64,000 nt of DNA from Sphaerochaeta globosa str. Buddy (GCF_000190435.1 NC_015152.1:3252467-3316466), one strand, 5' to 3'. Positions 8,196 to 17,526 are shown, counted from the stretch's first letter. Translations and numbers: made by a program. Notes: generated by a model from the letters alone, not told the origin.

Positions 8196-9722
8196 ATGCA
8201 GACCTACACCGTCTTGAAGGTACATCCCGAAGACTCGGTTGCAGTCGCCATCCGTCCCCTGTCACAAGGGGATGTGGTGGAGGTTGCAGGCCTCCAGATT
8301 ACCTTGGCAACTGATATTCCCCCTGGACATAAATTCGCACTCAAAAACCTTGCAAAAGGGGAGAAGGTTATGAAGTATGGTGCTCCAATCGGCTATGCCA
8401 TAACGGATATAGCCAGCGGCGAGCATGTTCATGCCACCAATATCAAGACCTTGCTTTCCGAGAATGCCACCTATGTGTACGACCGCACGCTGTCAGCGCA
8501 ATTCGCCCAGAAAGAAGCAGAGCGCAAGAAGGTATGGGAAAACAAGGTTCCTACCATCAAGGCCTACCGAAGAAGCAACGGGGCCATCGGCATCCGTAAC
8601 GAACTTTGGATTGTCCCCACCGTAGGGTGTGTCAACAAGATTGCTGAAAATTTGGTAGCCTGGGCACAGGAAAACCTAAAGAAAGCACCATTCTACGATG
8701 GCATCCATGTCTGGTCTCACCCGTACGGCTGCTCCCAACTGGGAGACGACCATGAGGCGACGCGTACCATTCTTTCAGACCTTGTCCACCACCCTAATGC
8801 AGGCGGTGTGTTGGTCCTCTCTCTCGGTTGTGAGAACAACACCCCGGCTTCTTTCCGAGCTCTTGTTGGGAACGTTGACGAAAATCGGGTGAAGTTTCTC
8901 ACCACCCAGGAAGTCAGCGACGAGCTCGCTGAGAGTAAGCGCTTGCTCACCGAGCTCTATGAAACCATGAAGGGCGATGTTCGAGAGGATGTCGGTATGG
9001 ACAGTCTCATCGTAGGTTTCAAGTGCGGCGGAAGCGACGGACTGAGCGGTATCACCGCCAATCCTTTGGTCGGCCGTTTTTGCGATGAGTTGACTGCAAT
9101 GGGTGGGACGGGGATCCTGACCGAGGTTCCCGAAATGTTCGGTGCCGAGCAGCTTTTGATGAACCGGGCGGTGGATGAACAGGTGTACAACCAGACAGTC
9201 TCCTTGATCAACGACTTCAAGCAGTACTTTGTCAAACACAACCAGGTGGTCTATGAGAATCCCTCCCCGGGAAACAAGGCCGGCGGCATTTCAACGCTTG
9301 AGGACAAGAGTCTTGGCTGCATCCAGAAAGGCGGTCAGGCTATGATCACCGATGTCCTGGGCTATGGTGATCGGATTAAGAAGCGGGGGCTTAATCTGCT
9401 TAACGGTCCGGGCAATGACATTGTCTCCACCACAGCACTTACGGCCTGCGGAGCACATATCATTCTGTTCACCACCGGCAGGGGAACCCCTCTTGGAGCT
9501 CCGGTGCCGACTATCAAGATTTCCTCGAACAGCGAGCTTGCAGAGAAAAAGGCCAATTGGATCGACTTCGACGCCGGGCGGCTTCTCAAGGAACCTGAAA
9601 CCAGTGTGCTTTCAGATTTTCTTTCCCTTATCCAAAGCGTTGCAAGCGGAGAATCGCTGGCAAAGAATGAAGAGAACGGATACGCAGAAATTTCGCTGTT
9701 CAAGGACGGGGTCATCCTCTGA
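8196..9722 (+). CDS. uxaA: Altronate dehydratase
   Basis: UxaA dehydrates D-altronate to 2-keto-3-deoxygluconate. The 508-residue protein is the full-length form: an N-terminal SAF domain (about residues 1-95, with APIGYAITDIASGEHV) joined to the catalytic UxaA domain. The catalytic part carries the Cys-containing motifs HPYGCSQLGDDHE, LGCENN, GFKCGGSDGLSGITANP and the C-terminal TACGAHIILFTTGRGTP. AGAAGGAG lies just upstream, 16 bases after uxaB. Confidence 0.96.
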   Translation: MQTYTVLKVHPEDSVAVAIRPLSQGDVVEVAGLQITLATDIPPGHKFALKNLAKGEKVMKYGAPIGYAITDIASGEHVHATNIKTLLSENATYVYDRTLSAQFAQKEAERKKVWENKVPTIKAYRRSNGAIGIRNELWIVPTVGCVNKIAENLVAWAQENLKKAPFYDGIHVWSHPYGCSQLGDDHEATRTILSDLVHHPNAGGVLVLSLGCENNTPASFRALVGNVDENRVKFLTTQEVSDELAESKRLLTELYETMKGDVREDVGMDSLIVGFKCGGSDGLSGITANPLVGRFCDELTAMGGTGILTEVPEMFGAEQLLMNRAVDEQVYNQTVSLINDFKQYFVKHNQVVYENPSPGNKAGGISTLEDKSLGCIQKGGQAMITDVLGYGDRIKKRGLNLLNGPGNDIVSTTALTACGAHIILFTTGRGTPLGAPVPTIKISSNSELAEKKANWIDFDAGRLLKEPETSVLSDFLSLIQSVASGESLAKNEENGYAEISLFKDGVIL

Positions 9723-9748
9723 GGACACGTACAATAAGGAGAATCATC

Positions 9749-11152
9749 ATGAAAAAGTTTATGGATGAACATTTTTTACTGCAGACCAAGACCGCTCAGG
9801 CTCTCTACCATGACTATGCCAAGGATGAGATGATTTTTGACTATCACTGTCACCTCAATCCGAGCGAAATCGCCAACAATAAGAAGTTTACCACCATCAC
9901 CGATGCCTGGCTTGGCGGTGACCACTACAAGTGGAGAGCCATGCGTGCCAATGGGATTCCCGAAGAGCTGGTTACCGGCAAAAACACCGATCCCTTCGAC
10001 AAGTTCATGGCTTGGGCTTCCACCATGGAAAACGCCTTGGGCAATCCGCTGTACCACTGGACCCATCTGGAGCTTCAGCGGTACTTCGGCATCCACGAGG
10101 TATTGAACACCAAGAACGCAAAGGCCATATTCGAAGAGGCCAATCGCCAATTCAAGGAAAATGAGAACCTTTCGGTCAAGGGTATCATGAAGCAGTTCAA
10201 GGTCTATGCAGTGGGAACCACCGACGATCCTGCCGACGACCTTGCCTATCATGCTCAGATTGCCAAGCAATCCGACTTCCCTGCGAAGGTAATTCCCTCC
10301 TACCGTCCTGACAAGGCCCTGAACATTGAGAAGGAGACTTTTCTCTCCTATATCGACAGCCTGGCCAAGGCTTCGGGCAAGAAAATTGAGAAGGCAAGCG
10401 ATGTTGTCGATGCCCTTATCGACCGCCTCGACTTCTTTGTGAGCATGGGCTGCAAGGCTTCCGACCATGCCTTGGTAACCGCTCCCGCCATCTTCAAGAG
10501 CGAAAGCGATGTGAATGCAATCTTTGCCAAGAAATTGGCGGGTGCAACGCTTTCTTATGATGAAGTGGAGGCTTATAAGACCTTTGTGCTCACACATCTT
10601 GCCCGTGCCTATGCAAAGCGGGACATCGCAATGCAATTGCACTTTGCGGCCATCCGTGACAACAATGGGCTGATGTTCAATACCCTTGGACCTGACACCG
10701 GCTATGATGCTTCCCACGATAAGGAACTTGCCACCTCTCTTTCAGCTTTTCTGAATAATCTCTCGGCAACCGGTGAGGTTCCCAAGACAATCCTCTACTC
10801 GCTCAATCCCAAGGATTATTATACGCTGGCAACCTTGATGGGCTGTTATCAGGATGGTATCCCGGGTAAAATGCAGCTCGGTTCCGCTTGGTGGTTCGCC
10901 GATCATAAGGATGGTATGGAAGAGCAGATGAGACTTCTCGGAAATGTCGGATTGCTCCCTCGTTTCATCGGCATGCTTACCGACAGCCGATCCTTCCTCT
11001 CCTACTCACGACACGAGTACTTCAGAAGAATCCTTTGCAACATCTTCGGCACCTGGGCCGAGGAAGGCGAGGTCCCCTACGACCTGCCGATGCTTGGCGA
11101 TGTGGTGAAGAATATTTCCTTCGGGAATGCAAAAGCCTATTTCGAGGGGTAA
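9749..11152 (+). CDS. uxaC: Glucuronate/galacturonate isomerase
   Basis: UxaC converts D-galacturonate to D-tagaturonate and D-glucuronate to D-fructuronate, the first step of the pathway. The 467-residue length fits the family. It belongs to the amidohydrolase-like superfamily and shows the N-terminal metal motif FDYHCHLNP, DAWLGGDHYKWRAMRANG, and the late motif LTDSRSFLSYSRHEYFRRI. AAGGAG lies 26 bases after the uxaA stop. With UxaB, UxaA, KdgK and Eda in the same window, the galacturonate route is complete. Confidence 0.97.
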   Translation: MKKFMDEHFLLQTKTAQALYHDYAKDEMIFDYHCHLNPSEIANNKKFTTITDAWLGGDHYKWRAMRANGIPEELVTGKNTDPFDKFMAWASTMENALGNPLYHWTHLELQRYFGIHEVLNTKNAKAIFEEANRQFKENENLSVKGIMKQFKVYAVGTTDDPADDLAYHAQIAKQSDFPAKVIPSYRPDKALNIEKETFLSYIDSLAKASGKKIEKASDVVDALIDRLDFFVSMGCKASDHALVTAPAIFKSESDVNAIFAKKLAGATLSYDEVEAYKTFVLTHLARAYAKRDIAMQLHFAAIRDNNGLMFNTLGPDTGYDASHDKELATSLSAFLNNLSATGEVPKTILYSLNPKDYYTLATLMGCYQDGIPGKMQLGSAWWFADHKDGMEEQMRLLGNVGLLPRFIGMLTDSRSFLSYSRHEYFRRILCNIFGTWAEEGEVPYDLPMLGDVVKNISFGNAKAYFEG

Positions 11153-11156
11153 ACCG

Positions 11157-11945
11157 ATGGCAAAGAAAGAAACCGATACAGGAAATGAGAAACAGCAAAC
11201 CAGCGGGGTCATACGAACCATCGCCATCCTTGAGACGCTCTCCAGACATCAGACGATTAATCTGGAAAGCTTGGCAAAGGAAACAAAATTGCCAAAAGCC
11301 ACCCTGCTTCGGTTCCTTTCTACCCTGGTCAACCTCGGGTATGTCTATCGCGATCCCAGCGACCTGTACAGCCTTACGCTGAAAATGTTCAGCGTAGGCT
11401 CCCATGGTCTTGAGCATATCGATCTGATCCAGATTGCAAATCCTATCGCCCAGAAGCTTTGCGAAGAACTGGGCGAGACGGTCCACATGGGTGTTTTGGA
11501 GGATGATTCAGCTGTATACATCCTGAAAAAAGAGTCCTCCTTCACCATCCGCATGTACTCGCGTGTGGGAAAGACGATTCCGTTGTACTGTACAGCCATC
11601 GGAAAGATCCTGCTCAGTGAGTTGAAGGACAAGGAGCTGAATGACTATCTGGGCAGGGTGCATCTCAAGCCCTTCACCCCGAACACGCTTCGTAATGGAC
11701 AAACACTGAAGGAAGAACTATCCCTGATTCGCAAGCAAGGTTGGGCCTGGGACAACGAAGAGCACGAAATGGGAACGTTGTGCATCGGTGCTCCGATCAA
11801 GGACTATACAGGCAAGGCGGTAGCCGCAATGAGTGTCTCTTGGCCGCTGTTCAGGTTCAATCCTGAAGAGAAGCAGAGAATCGTCACCTCAATTTTGGCA
11901 GCCTGTGCAAGCCTTTCGAGACTGCTTGGCTGTACGGAAAACTGA
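11157..11945 (+). CDS. IclR family transcriptional regulator, candidate KdgR-type repressor
   Basis: This 262-residue IclR regulator has an N-terminal helix-turn-helix (SGVIRTIAILETLSRHQTINLESLAKETKLPKATLLRFLSTLVNLGYV) and an effector domain with the usual KTIPLYCTAIGKILLSEL and GWAWDNEEHEMGTLCIGAPI motifs. The chosen ATG at 11157 is 4 bases after the uxaC stop, behind GAGGGG. As the last gene of the uxa operon, and in the family of KdgR, it is the best candidate to bind the TGRAAC-N3-GTTTCA sites at 5683 and 18789. The effector would probably be a uronate catabolite such as KDG; that is inference. Confidence 0.92.
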   Translation: MAKKETDTGNEKQQTSGVIRTIAILETLSRHQTINLESLAKETKLPKATLLRFLSTLVNLGYVYRDPSDLYSLTLKMFSVGSHGLEHIDLIQIANPIAQKLCEELGETVHMGVLEDDSAVYILKKESSFTIRMYSRVGKTIPLYCTAIGKILLSELKDKELNDYLGRVHLKPFTPNTLRNGQTLKEELSLIRKQGWAWDNEEHEMGTLCIGAPIKDYTGKAVAAMSVSWPLFRFNPEEKQRIVTSILAACASLSRLLGCTEN

Positions 11946-12019
11946 AAACAAGCCAGAGCTGAATAATCGGGGATGTTTTTTTCTTCTTGGTAGAGTACCA
12001 TCGTATCAGGAGGACTGCC

Positions 12020-12997
12020 ATGCAGCAAATTCGTTGGGGTATGATCGGTTGCGGTTCGGTAACCGAAGTAAAGAGTGGCCCTGGATTTCAGAAAGCCGAA
12101 GGCTCGACCTTGGTTGCTGTAACGAGTCGTACACCGCAAAAAGCCCGAGACTATGCCATGCGCCATGGGATAGCGAAGTGGTATGACAATGCCCAAGATC
12201 TAATCGACGATGATGAAGTGGATGCCGTCTATATCGCCACCCATCCCGACTCCCACGCTACCTATACCATGATGGTTGCAAAAAGCGGCAAACCGGTCTA
12301 TTGCGAGAAGCCGCTGGGCATCACCTCGTATCAGAGCAAGGAGATGGTCGATTTCTGCAAGCAGAAAGGGGTTCCCCTCTTCAGTGCATACTACCGCCGA
12401 GCTCTTCCCAAGTACCTGATGATCAAGGATATGATAGACAGCAAACAGTACGGAGACGTAAGGGCGGTGCATGTTTTCATGCAGCAGGCCATCAAGGAAG
12501 AGGACAAGCAGAATGGCGGAACCTGGCGGGTTCGCCCCGAAGTTTCCGGTGGTGGAAAGTTTCATGATGTTGGGTCCCATGCCCTTGATCTCATCGACTG
12601 GTTGCTTGGCCCCATCAGTGAAGCCTATGGGGAGGCTATGAACCAGAGTAAGGTCTATAGTGCCGATGATTTGGTATATGGACACTTCAAGACAGAACAA
12701 GGAATTCCGGGTACCGGGCTATGGTGCTTCAATACATTCAAGGATGAGGATACAACCCACATCTATCTGGAGCAGGCCCGTATTTCCTACTCGGTGCTGG
12801 ATATTTCCCAGCCGATTACGATTGCTACCGAAAAGGGCGTACAAACCATTGCTGTTCCGGAACCGCCGCAGCATGTCGCCCAGCCTCTGATTCAGACTAT
12901 TGTGGACCAATTACTCGGCAAGGGGACTTGTCCCAGTACCGGTGAGTCCGGGATGCGAACCGATTTTGTTCTTGATCGTCTGATCGGCAGAGTATAG
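12020..12997 (+). CDS. Gfo/Idh/MocA family NAD(P)-dependent oxidoreductase
   Basis: This 325-residue dehydrogenase has an N-terminal Rossmann fold (RWGMIGCGSVTEV), the signature EKPLGITSYQSKEMVDFCKQ and a C-terminal alpha/beta domain with GGGKFHDVGSHALDLIDWLLG. The start at 12020 follows AGGAGG. It lies 74 bases after the IclR gene and 15 bases before a cupin gene. The exact sugar or inositol substrate cannot be read from the sequence, but the setting suggests a uronate- or pectin-derived sugar. Confidence 0.9.
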   Translation: MQQIRWGMIGCGSVTEVKSGPGFQKAEGSTLVAVTSRTPQKARDYAMRHGIAKWYDNAQDLIDDDEVDAVYIATHPDSHATYTMMVAKSGKPVYCEKPLGITSYQSKEMVDFCKQKGVPLFSAYYRRALPKYLMIKDMIDSKQYGDVRAVHVFMQQAIKEEDKQNGGTWRVRPEVSGGGKFHDVGSHALDLIDWLLGPISEAYGEAMNQSKVYSADDLVYGHFKTEQGIPGTGLWCFNTFKDEDTTHIYLEQARISYSVLDISQPITIATEKGVQTIAVPEPPQHVAQPLIQTIVDQLLGKGTCPSTGESGMRTDFVLDRLIGRV

Positions 12998-13012
12998 GAA
13001 GGAGAGAAAACC

Positions 13013-13348
13013 ATGTTTGTTTCACATCGCGACCTCATCGAGAAAAAACAGATTTCAGAATATGTGACCAAGCAGGTCCTAGTCAGCCCCAAAGAGGGCT
13101 GGAAGGACCATGTAATGCGGATGTTTACGTTGGAGAAAGGGGGTAAAGCCCCTCATCACTCCCATCCGTGGCAGCATATCCTGTATGCAGTCGAGGGAAA
13201 GGGAAACCTCTTTATGGAAGGCAAGGACTATCCGCTTACCCCAGGTTCGGTGGCCTACGTACCTGATGACGCCGACCACCAAGTCTCAAATGCAGGAGAT
13301 GAGAAGTTTGTCTTTATCTGCATCGTCCCCGAGCGTGGAGACCAATAG
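13013..13348 (+). CDS. Small cupin protein, KdgF-like candidate
   Basis: This 111-residue single-domain cupin has the metal-binding motif HHSHPWQHILYAVEGKG and the second motif PGSVAYVPDDADHQV. Size and ligand pattern (two His, Gln, late His) resemble KdgF, which linearises unsaturated uronates during pectin and alginate breakdown. The location after the uxa operon supports this, but other small sugar cupins look alike. A ribosome-binding site GGAAGGAG precedes the ATG, 15 bases after the oxidoreductase. Confidence 0.75.
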   Translation: MFVSHRDLIEKKQISEYVTKQVLVSPKEGWKDHVMRMFTLEKGGKAPHHSHPWQHILYAVEGKGNLFMEGKDYPLTPGSVAYVPDDADHQVSNAGDEKFVFICIVPERGDQ

Positions 13349-13352
13349 GGAC

Positions 13353-14288
13353 CTAGAAATACCCCAAGGCCATGAGCAGTGAAATCCAGAAAAATAAGCT
13401 GAGCAGGGACAGGGCTGTCGTAAATACGACAATCTGCCCCGCTAGCTCTGCGTCCCCATCCATCTGCTGGGCCATGGTGTAGGAAGACACAGCCGCCGGA
13501 GAGGCATACATGGCCATCAAGAGGATCAACTCAAGGTCCCTGAATCCAACAAGAATTGCCACAGTGATTCCGATTGCCGGAACAATCACCAACCTATTCA
13601 GCACCCCGATGACCAAGGGCTTACGGTTCACCTTGACCGAGGAGAAGGTCACCGAAGCACCCAGGACGATCAGGGAAAGCGGTGTTGCAATCTCTGCTAC
13701 CTCAAACACTACGCCTGCAAGGCTTTGAGGCAGTTTGATTCCGGTGATGGCACACAGCAGTCCCAGTACTCCCCCGATGACGATCGGGTTGAGGACAATG
13801 CCTTTGAGAATTTTCTTCCCATCAGGTTTTTTTCCCCTGAAGTATTCCAAAACAACGACACTGAGCACATTGATTACCGGAACCACCACCCCTACCATCA
13901 AGGAGGCGATACCTGCACTGGTCCCTCCATACAAGGTGGCGGCCATCGGCATGCCGAAGAATATGAAGTTGCTTCTACAAATACCCTGGACCAATACTCC
14001 TCGTTTACTGTTCTCCGATTCCAAACGGGGAATCAGCAGCATATAGAAGCTTACCATCACTACCAAGGAAAGCACTGCGTACCACAACAGGTTGAAAGAA
14101 GTGATGGTGGAAAAATCAGTCTTGTAGATATTGGAGAAGAGCAGCGTGGGAAGAAAGACTCGAAACACCACGTTGTTCATTTCCTTAAGGGTTTTCTCAG
14201 AGAGAATCTTGAGGCTCCGAATACCATATCCAAGGCCAATCTTTGCAAACAAAGGAAAAAGGACTGAGAATGCGGTAAAAAATATCAT
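13353..14288 (-). CDS. AEC family permease
   Basis: This 311-residue integral membrane protein of the auxin efflux carrier family has ten likely helices in two five-helix halves. Family features include IGYGIRSLKILSEKTLKEMNNVVFRVFLPTLLFSNIY at the start, GVVVPVINVLSVVVLEYF in the middle and ASPAAVSSYTMAQQMDGD near the end. It lies 9 bases downstream of the His-tailed gene with AAGGG before the ATG, so the two form an operon. It converges on the cupin gene with a 4-base gap. The substrate is unknown; organic acids are typical. Confidence 0.88.
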   Translation of the reverse strand: MIFFTAFSVLFPLFAKIGLGYGIRSLKILSEKTLKEMNNVVFRVFLPTLLFSNIYKTDFSTITSFNLLWYAVLSLVVMVSFYMLLIPRLESENSKRGVLVQGICRSNFIFFGMPMAATLYGGTSAGIASLMVGVVVPVINVLSVVVLEYFRGKKPDGKKILKGIVLNPIVIGGVLGLLCAITGIKLPQSLAGVVFEVAEIATPLSLIVLGASVTFSSVKVNRKPLVIGVLNRLVIVPAIGITVAILVGFRDLELILLMAMYASPAAVSSYTMAQQMDGDAELAGQIVVFTTALSLLSLFFWISLLMALGYF

Positions 14289-14297
14289 GGCAGGCCC

Positions 14298-15455
14298 TTA
14301 CTCTTCGTGATGATGGTCACAGGAGCAACCATCCCCATGGTGGTGGTGATGTTCCCCGTCATGATTGCATGAACAGCCCTCTTCATGGTGGTGATGGTGC
14401 TCATGGGCGTTCCCTTCTTCAACGAATAGGTCATGCATCATATCCATCAGAATGGAATTGAGTTCCTCATTCTGTCCCCCTTCAACTACCATGATGCCCA
14501 TCTGGGGGGCAATCTTTTCCAAGAGGGGCAGCGTACGCTTTCCAAAGCAGTGGATAGCCTGCGGCTTTCCTTCTTTCTCAAAGATTTCCAGCAGATGGCT
14601 GATAAAGGACCCGTGTTCTTTCTCATAATCCTCCACCATGAAGATGTCAAGGATCTGGTGAGCCTGGGGGTCATACACCAGTTGGAAAATTGGAAAGAGC
14701 GGTCGGCCGCCTTTCTCTCCAAGCAACGGCTCGGGGAGCATCCCGGTGGCAACATACAATATCTTTCCTGGTTTTGAACGCATGCGCTTATACGTGCGTT
14801 GTTTCTCTTCGTCGGTGAAGAATGCCTGGGGATAAGAGAATCCATAGGCTTCATCCTGCAGAATCTTTGCGGTGACAATAAAGGTTCCATCCCGCTCTTC
14901 AATGCAGGGGATGTACTCTTTGTCTGAACTCTCTTTGAGGTTCAGGGAATCCAGCCAGTAGGAGAAAGAATTGGTCTTGCCCGTCTTCTTATAGGAGGCG
15001 AAGTACTCTTTTGCAAAAAGAACGGCACGGAGGATCAGAATGAGGTCACTACCCTCGCTCTCCTCAATATACCAAGGGTATCGGTACTGCAGCTTGCTGC
15101 GGAACTGTGGATACATACCATCCTCGAATGGAACTCCACTCTCTACAATAGCCTGATAATCGGCATCCTCAATATCCTGTCTTGTATTGTTGAGAAGGCA
15201 CAGAAGGCATTCCTGCTCCTGTTCCATCTCCATATACTCAAACGAATCACTCTGTTCATCGGAAAGTGAGAGAGCAAGGTATCCGGTAAGGCCTTTCTCC
15301 CCTCGATACGCTGCAAAGGCGGAATCGACAAGCGAAACATAGTAGGGAGTCTTGTCTTGGGCAATGACACACATGAGGTCGTTCTCTGAGAAAACCGAAG
15401 CAACAGCAGCATCGGTATAGGCTTTGGCAAGGCTGTATAAGGTATGGGTATCCAT
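14298..15455 (-). CDS. Conserved protein with His/Cys-rich metal-binding tail
   Basis: This protein of about 385 residues belongs to no family I can name with confidence. The body is soluble and acidic. The last 40 residues consist of clusters of five His alternating with two Gly-Cys-Ser-Cys motifs and acidic residues, a typical Zn/Ni/Cu-binding tail. I chose the ATG at 15455 because GGAG lies 6 bases before it and a promoter TTGGAC-17-TATGAT lies at 15474-15502. Longer starts at 15527 (ATG) and 15539 (GTG) lack ribosome-binding sites. It is followed by the AEC permease in an operon. Confidence 0.75.
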   Translation of the reverse strand: MDTHTLYSLAKAYTDAAVASVFSENDLMCVIAQDKTPYYVSLVDSAFAAYRGEKGLTGYLALSLSDEQSDSFEYMEMEQEQECLLCLLNNTRQDIEDADYQAIVESGVPFEDGMYPQFRSKLQYRYPWYIEESEGSDLILILRAVLFAKEYFASYKKTGKTNSFSYWLDSLNLKESSDKEYIPCIEERDGTFIVTAKILQDEAYGFSYPQAFFTDEEKQRTYKRMRSKPGKILYVATGMLPEPLLGEKGGRPLFPIFQLVYDPQAHQILDIFMVEDYEKEHGSFISHLLEIFEKEGKPQAIHCFGKRTLPLLEKIAPQMGIMVVEGGQNEELNSILMDMMHDLFVEEGNAHEHHHHHEEGCSCNHDGEHHHHHGDGCSCDHHHEE

Positions 15456-15473
15456 AATTTTCTCCATCGGCTC

Positions 15474-15502
15474 ATCATACAAAAATCCCGAGGCTTGTCC
15501 AA
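15474..15502 (-). promoter_or_regulatory. Promoter of the His-tailed protein/AEC operon
   Basis: On the minus strand, -35 TTGGAC (15497-15502) and -10 TATGAT (15474-15479) are separated by 17 bases. The predicted start near 15467 leaves a short leader containing GGAG before the ATG at 15455. The position argues against the longer reading frame starts. Confidence 0.6.
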
Positions 15503-15523
15503 TGACCTTGCCTTTGGTACTTG

Positions 15524-15551
15524 CCATGGTAATCGACACAAGTTACCATGG
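15524..15551. repeat. Perfect inverted repeat in a divergent intergenic region
   Basis: CCATGGTAA (15524-15532) and its exact reverse complement TTACCATGG (15543-15551) are separated by 10 bases. The repeat is midway between the divergent starts at 15455 and 15581 and upstream of both promoters. It could be an operator shared by both directions. Each arm contains an NcoI-type palindrome, so chance cannot be excluded. Confidence 0.5.
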
Positions 15552-15580
15552 TGTATATTAAAGCCGAAGGATGGCTCTTC

Positions 15581-16900
15581 ATGACTGGATTAGAGAAGCT
15601 AGAGCAAGTTAAGCGATTCGATATGAAAAAGAAGCCCTTCCGCCAACGTCACTTCCTTAGACCTGTGACTTGGTTGTTAAGCTATCCGACTGTGTGGTCC
15701 CACCGTTTAAAAATCAATCGTACCAACATGGATGGAATTAAGCCTCCATTTCTACTTCTATGCACCCATCATGCCTTTATCGACTTCAAGGTAACCACCG
15801 CCGCCCTTTTTCCCTGGCGGGCCAACTATGTGGTAGCAATCGACGGATTTCTCAAACGCGAATGGCTGCTACGCAATGCCGGGGGAATCTGTAAGAGAAA
15901 ATTCACCAATGATTTACAGCTAATCAGACAAATCCGGGAAGTGCTTGCGGTCAACAAGGATGTCCTGGCCTTATATCCGGAGGCAAGGTACTCCTTGGTG
16001 GGAACCACTGCTGTGTTACCCGACTCGCTGGGGAAAATGGCAAAATTGCTTGGGGTTCCGGTCGTCATGCTCAACATGCATGGTCACTACCTAAACAGTC
16101 CCGTATGGAATCTGAAGGATCGGGGCAATCGCATCGAAGCTGATTACAGCCTGCTTTTCAACAAGGACGATTTGGCAAAGAGTTCGGTCGCCCACATCAA
16201 TGAGGTCATCAGGAAAGCCTTCGAATATGATGAGTATCAATGGCAGAAGGATAATCAAATCCGCATCAGCTACGCAAAGCGGGCTGAGGGGCTGCATAAA
16301 CCACTGTATCAGTGTCCCCACTGCTTGAGCGAGTACACCACCTACAGCGAAGGAATCCATATCGGTTGCTCATCCTGCCATAAGAAATGGGAGATGACCG
16401 AATATGGAGAGTTGCAAGCCGTCCAGAAGGCTGACGATGAACAGACCTTGGTTACCGAGTTCTCCCACATCCCCCATTGGTATGAGTTTGAACGCAAGCA
16501 GGTGAGAGCCCAAATAGAGGCGGGAACCTACTATCTGAAAACCAAGGCATATGTGGAAGCCCTCCCCAATGCCGACGGCTATATTCCCCTTGGTGAGGCT
16601 CTGCTGATTCATGACATGCAGGGCTTCAAGTTGGAAGGCATGTTCGGCAAGAAAGGCTTTTTGCTTGCAAAGACACCACTGTCGATGTATTCCTGCCATA
16701 TCGAGTATGAGTATTTCGGCAAGGGAGACTGCATCGACCTATCTACTTTGGAGGATACCTACTATATCTATCCAAAAGAACAACAATTCTCGGTTACCAA
16801 AATTGCTTTGGCAACCGAGGAGTTGTTTGCTTTCTCCAGCAAGGAGCAGGAAATTACTCCCCAAGGCTTACTAGAGGCAGTTGCTCAATCACCTTCCTGA
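15581..16900 (+). CDS. PlsC-like acyltransferase with zinc ribbon
   Basis: This protein of about 439 residues carries a lysophospholipid acyltransferase domain at about residues 45-215: the catalytic HX4D motif as HHAFID, and a YPEARYS stretch in place of the EGTR block. Then comes a zinc ribbon (CPHC ... CSSC, about residues 245-275) and a C-terminal domain of about 160 residues that I do not recognise. It probably acylates glycerophospholipid precursors at the membrane. The ATG at 15581 is behind GAAGGA; an ATG at 15548 in the same frame has no site. Its end overlaps the convergent DUF2202 gene by 12 bases. Confidence 0.8.
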   Translation: MTGLEKLEQVKRFDMKKKPFRQRHFLRPVTWLLSYPTVWSHRLKINRTNMDGIKPPFLLLCTHHAFIDFKVTTAALFPWRANYVVAIDGFLKREWLLRNAGGICKRKFTNDLQLIRQIREVLAVNKDVLALYPEARYSLVGTTAVLPDSLGKMAKLLGVPVVMLNMHGHYLNSPVWNLKDRGNRIEADYSLLFNKDDLAKSSVAHINEVIRKAFEYDEYQWQKDNQIRISYAKRAEGLHKPLYQCPHCLSEYTTYSEGIHIGCSSCHKKWEMTEYGELQAVQKADDEQTLVTEFSHIPHWYEFERKQVRAQIEAGTYYLKTKAYVEALPNADGYIPLGEALLIHDMQGFKLEGMFGKKGFLLAKTPLSMYSCHIEYEYFGKGDCIDLSTLEDTYYIYPKEQQFSVTKIALATEELFAFSSKEQEITPQGLLEAVAQSPS

Positions 16901-17512
16901 CAAGATGGATGCGAGTTCTGCTTCACTGATATAGCGAGCTTTGTAGGTAACACCGTACCGGTCAAGCTGTCTGATAAAGGCACGCATGTGGTTCTCCGAT
17001 CCCTTCAGGAGATTGGTATATACCCAAATTTCGGCTTCATCAGTAGTCTTTGAAAGATACTCCTTCAAATCGGAGATGTCCAAATCCTCAATAATGGCTC
17101 CTACCAGATAGGCTTCGGAGATCGATTTCATGCCTTGCTTTACCAAGACGGAGTAGAGCGAGGCCAAATCAGCGTTCTTGAACTCACCGGCTTGAGAACC
17201 TGCAACGGGGTCTTCAATGTTGCGGGCTGCAAGCAGGGCTCCCACTGCATCCATGTGCTGCTGTTCGGCATTCGCGATGTTCAAAAATGCCCGGGCACCC
17301 CATTTCTCATAGAGGGCGAGGTAGACATCGCGTGCAAGTTTTTCTTCTTCACGCATGTACAGAAGCCCGTCGGTTCCAACGACCGTCTGTTCAGTAGCAG
17401 TCTGTAAAGCTACGGGTGTAGTTGTTTGTACCTCGTCAATCGGCTGTGCGGCGAGGGTAAGCGAAGAAACCAGGATCAGTGCCAAAACTATGATGCTCGT
17501 ATGTTTGTACAT
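16889..17512 (-). CDS. Secreted DUF2202 ferritin-like protein
   Basis: This 207-residue protein has a signal peptide (residues 1-22, ending TLAAQ) and a DUF2202 domain. The domain has the four-helix ferritin-like pattern: LLYMREEEKLARDVYLALYEKWG, then FLNIANAEQQHMDAVGALL, and later GSENHMRAFIRQLDRYG. The Glu/His spacing suggests a di-metal site. The start ATG at 17512 follows AAAGGAG at 6 bases. A 7-base inverted repeat lies just before the ribosome-binding site. The substrate is unknown; metal or redox stress roles are usual guesses. Confidence 0.87.
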   Translation of the reverse strand: MYKHTSIIVLALILVSSLTLAAQPIDEVQTTTPVALQTATEQTVVGTDGLLYMREEEKLARDVYLALYEKWGARAFLNIANAEQQHMDAVGALLAARNIEDPVAGSQAGEFKNADLASLYSVLVKQGMKSISEAYLVGAIIEDLDISDLKEYLSKTTDEAEIWVYTNLLKGSENHMRAFIRQLDRYGVTYKARYISEAELASILSGR

Positions 17513-17526
17513 ATGCAACTCCTTTG

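Noticed and set aside
9776..10717. A 313-residue minus-strand frame
   Set aside because: It lies entirely antisense to uxaC, has no ribosome-binding site and no recognisable domain.
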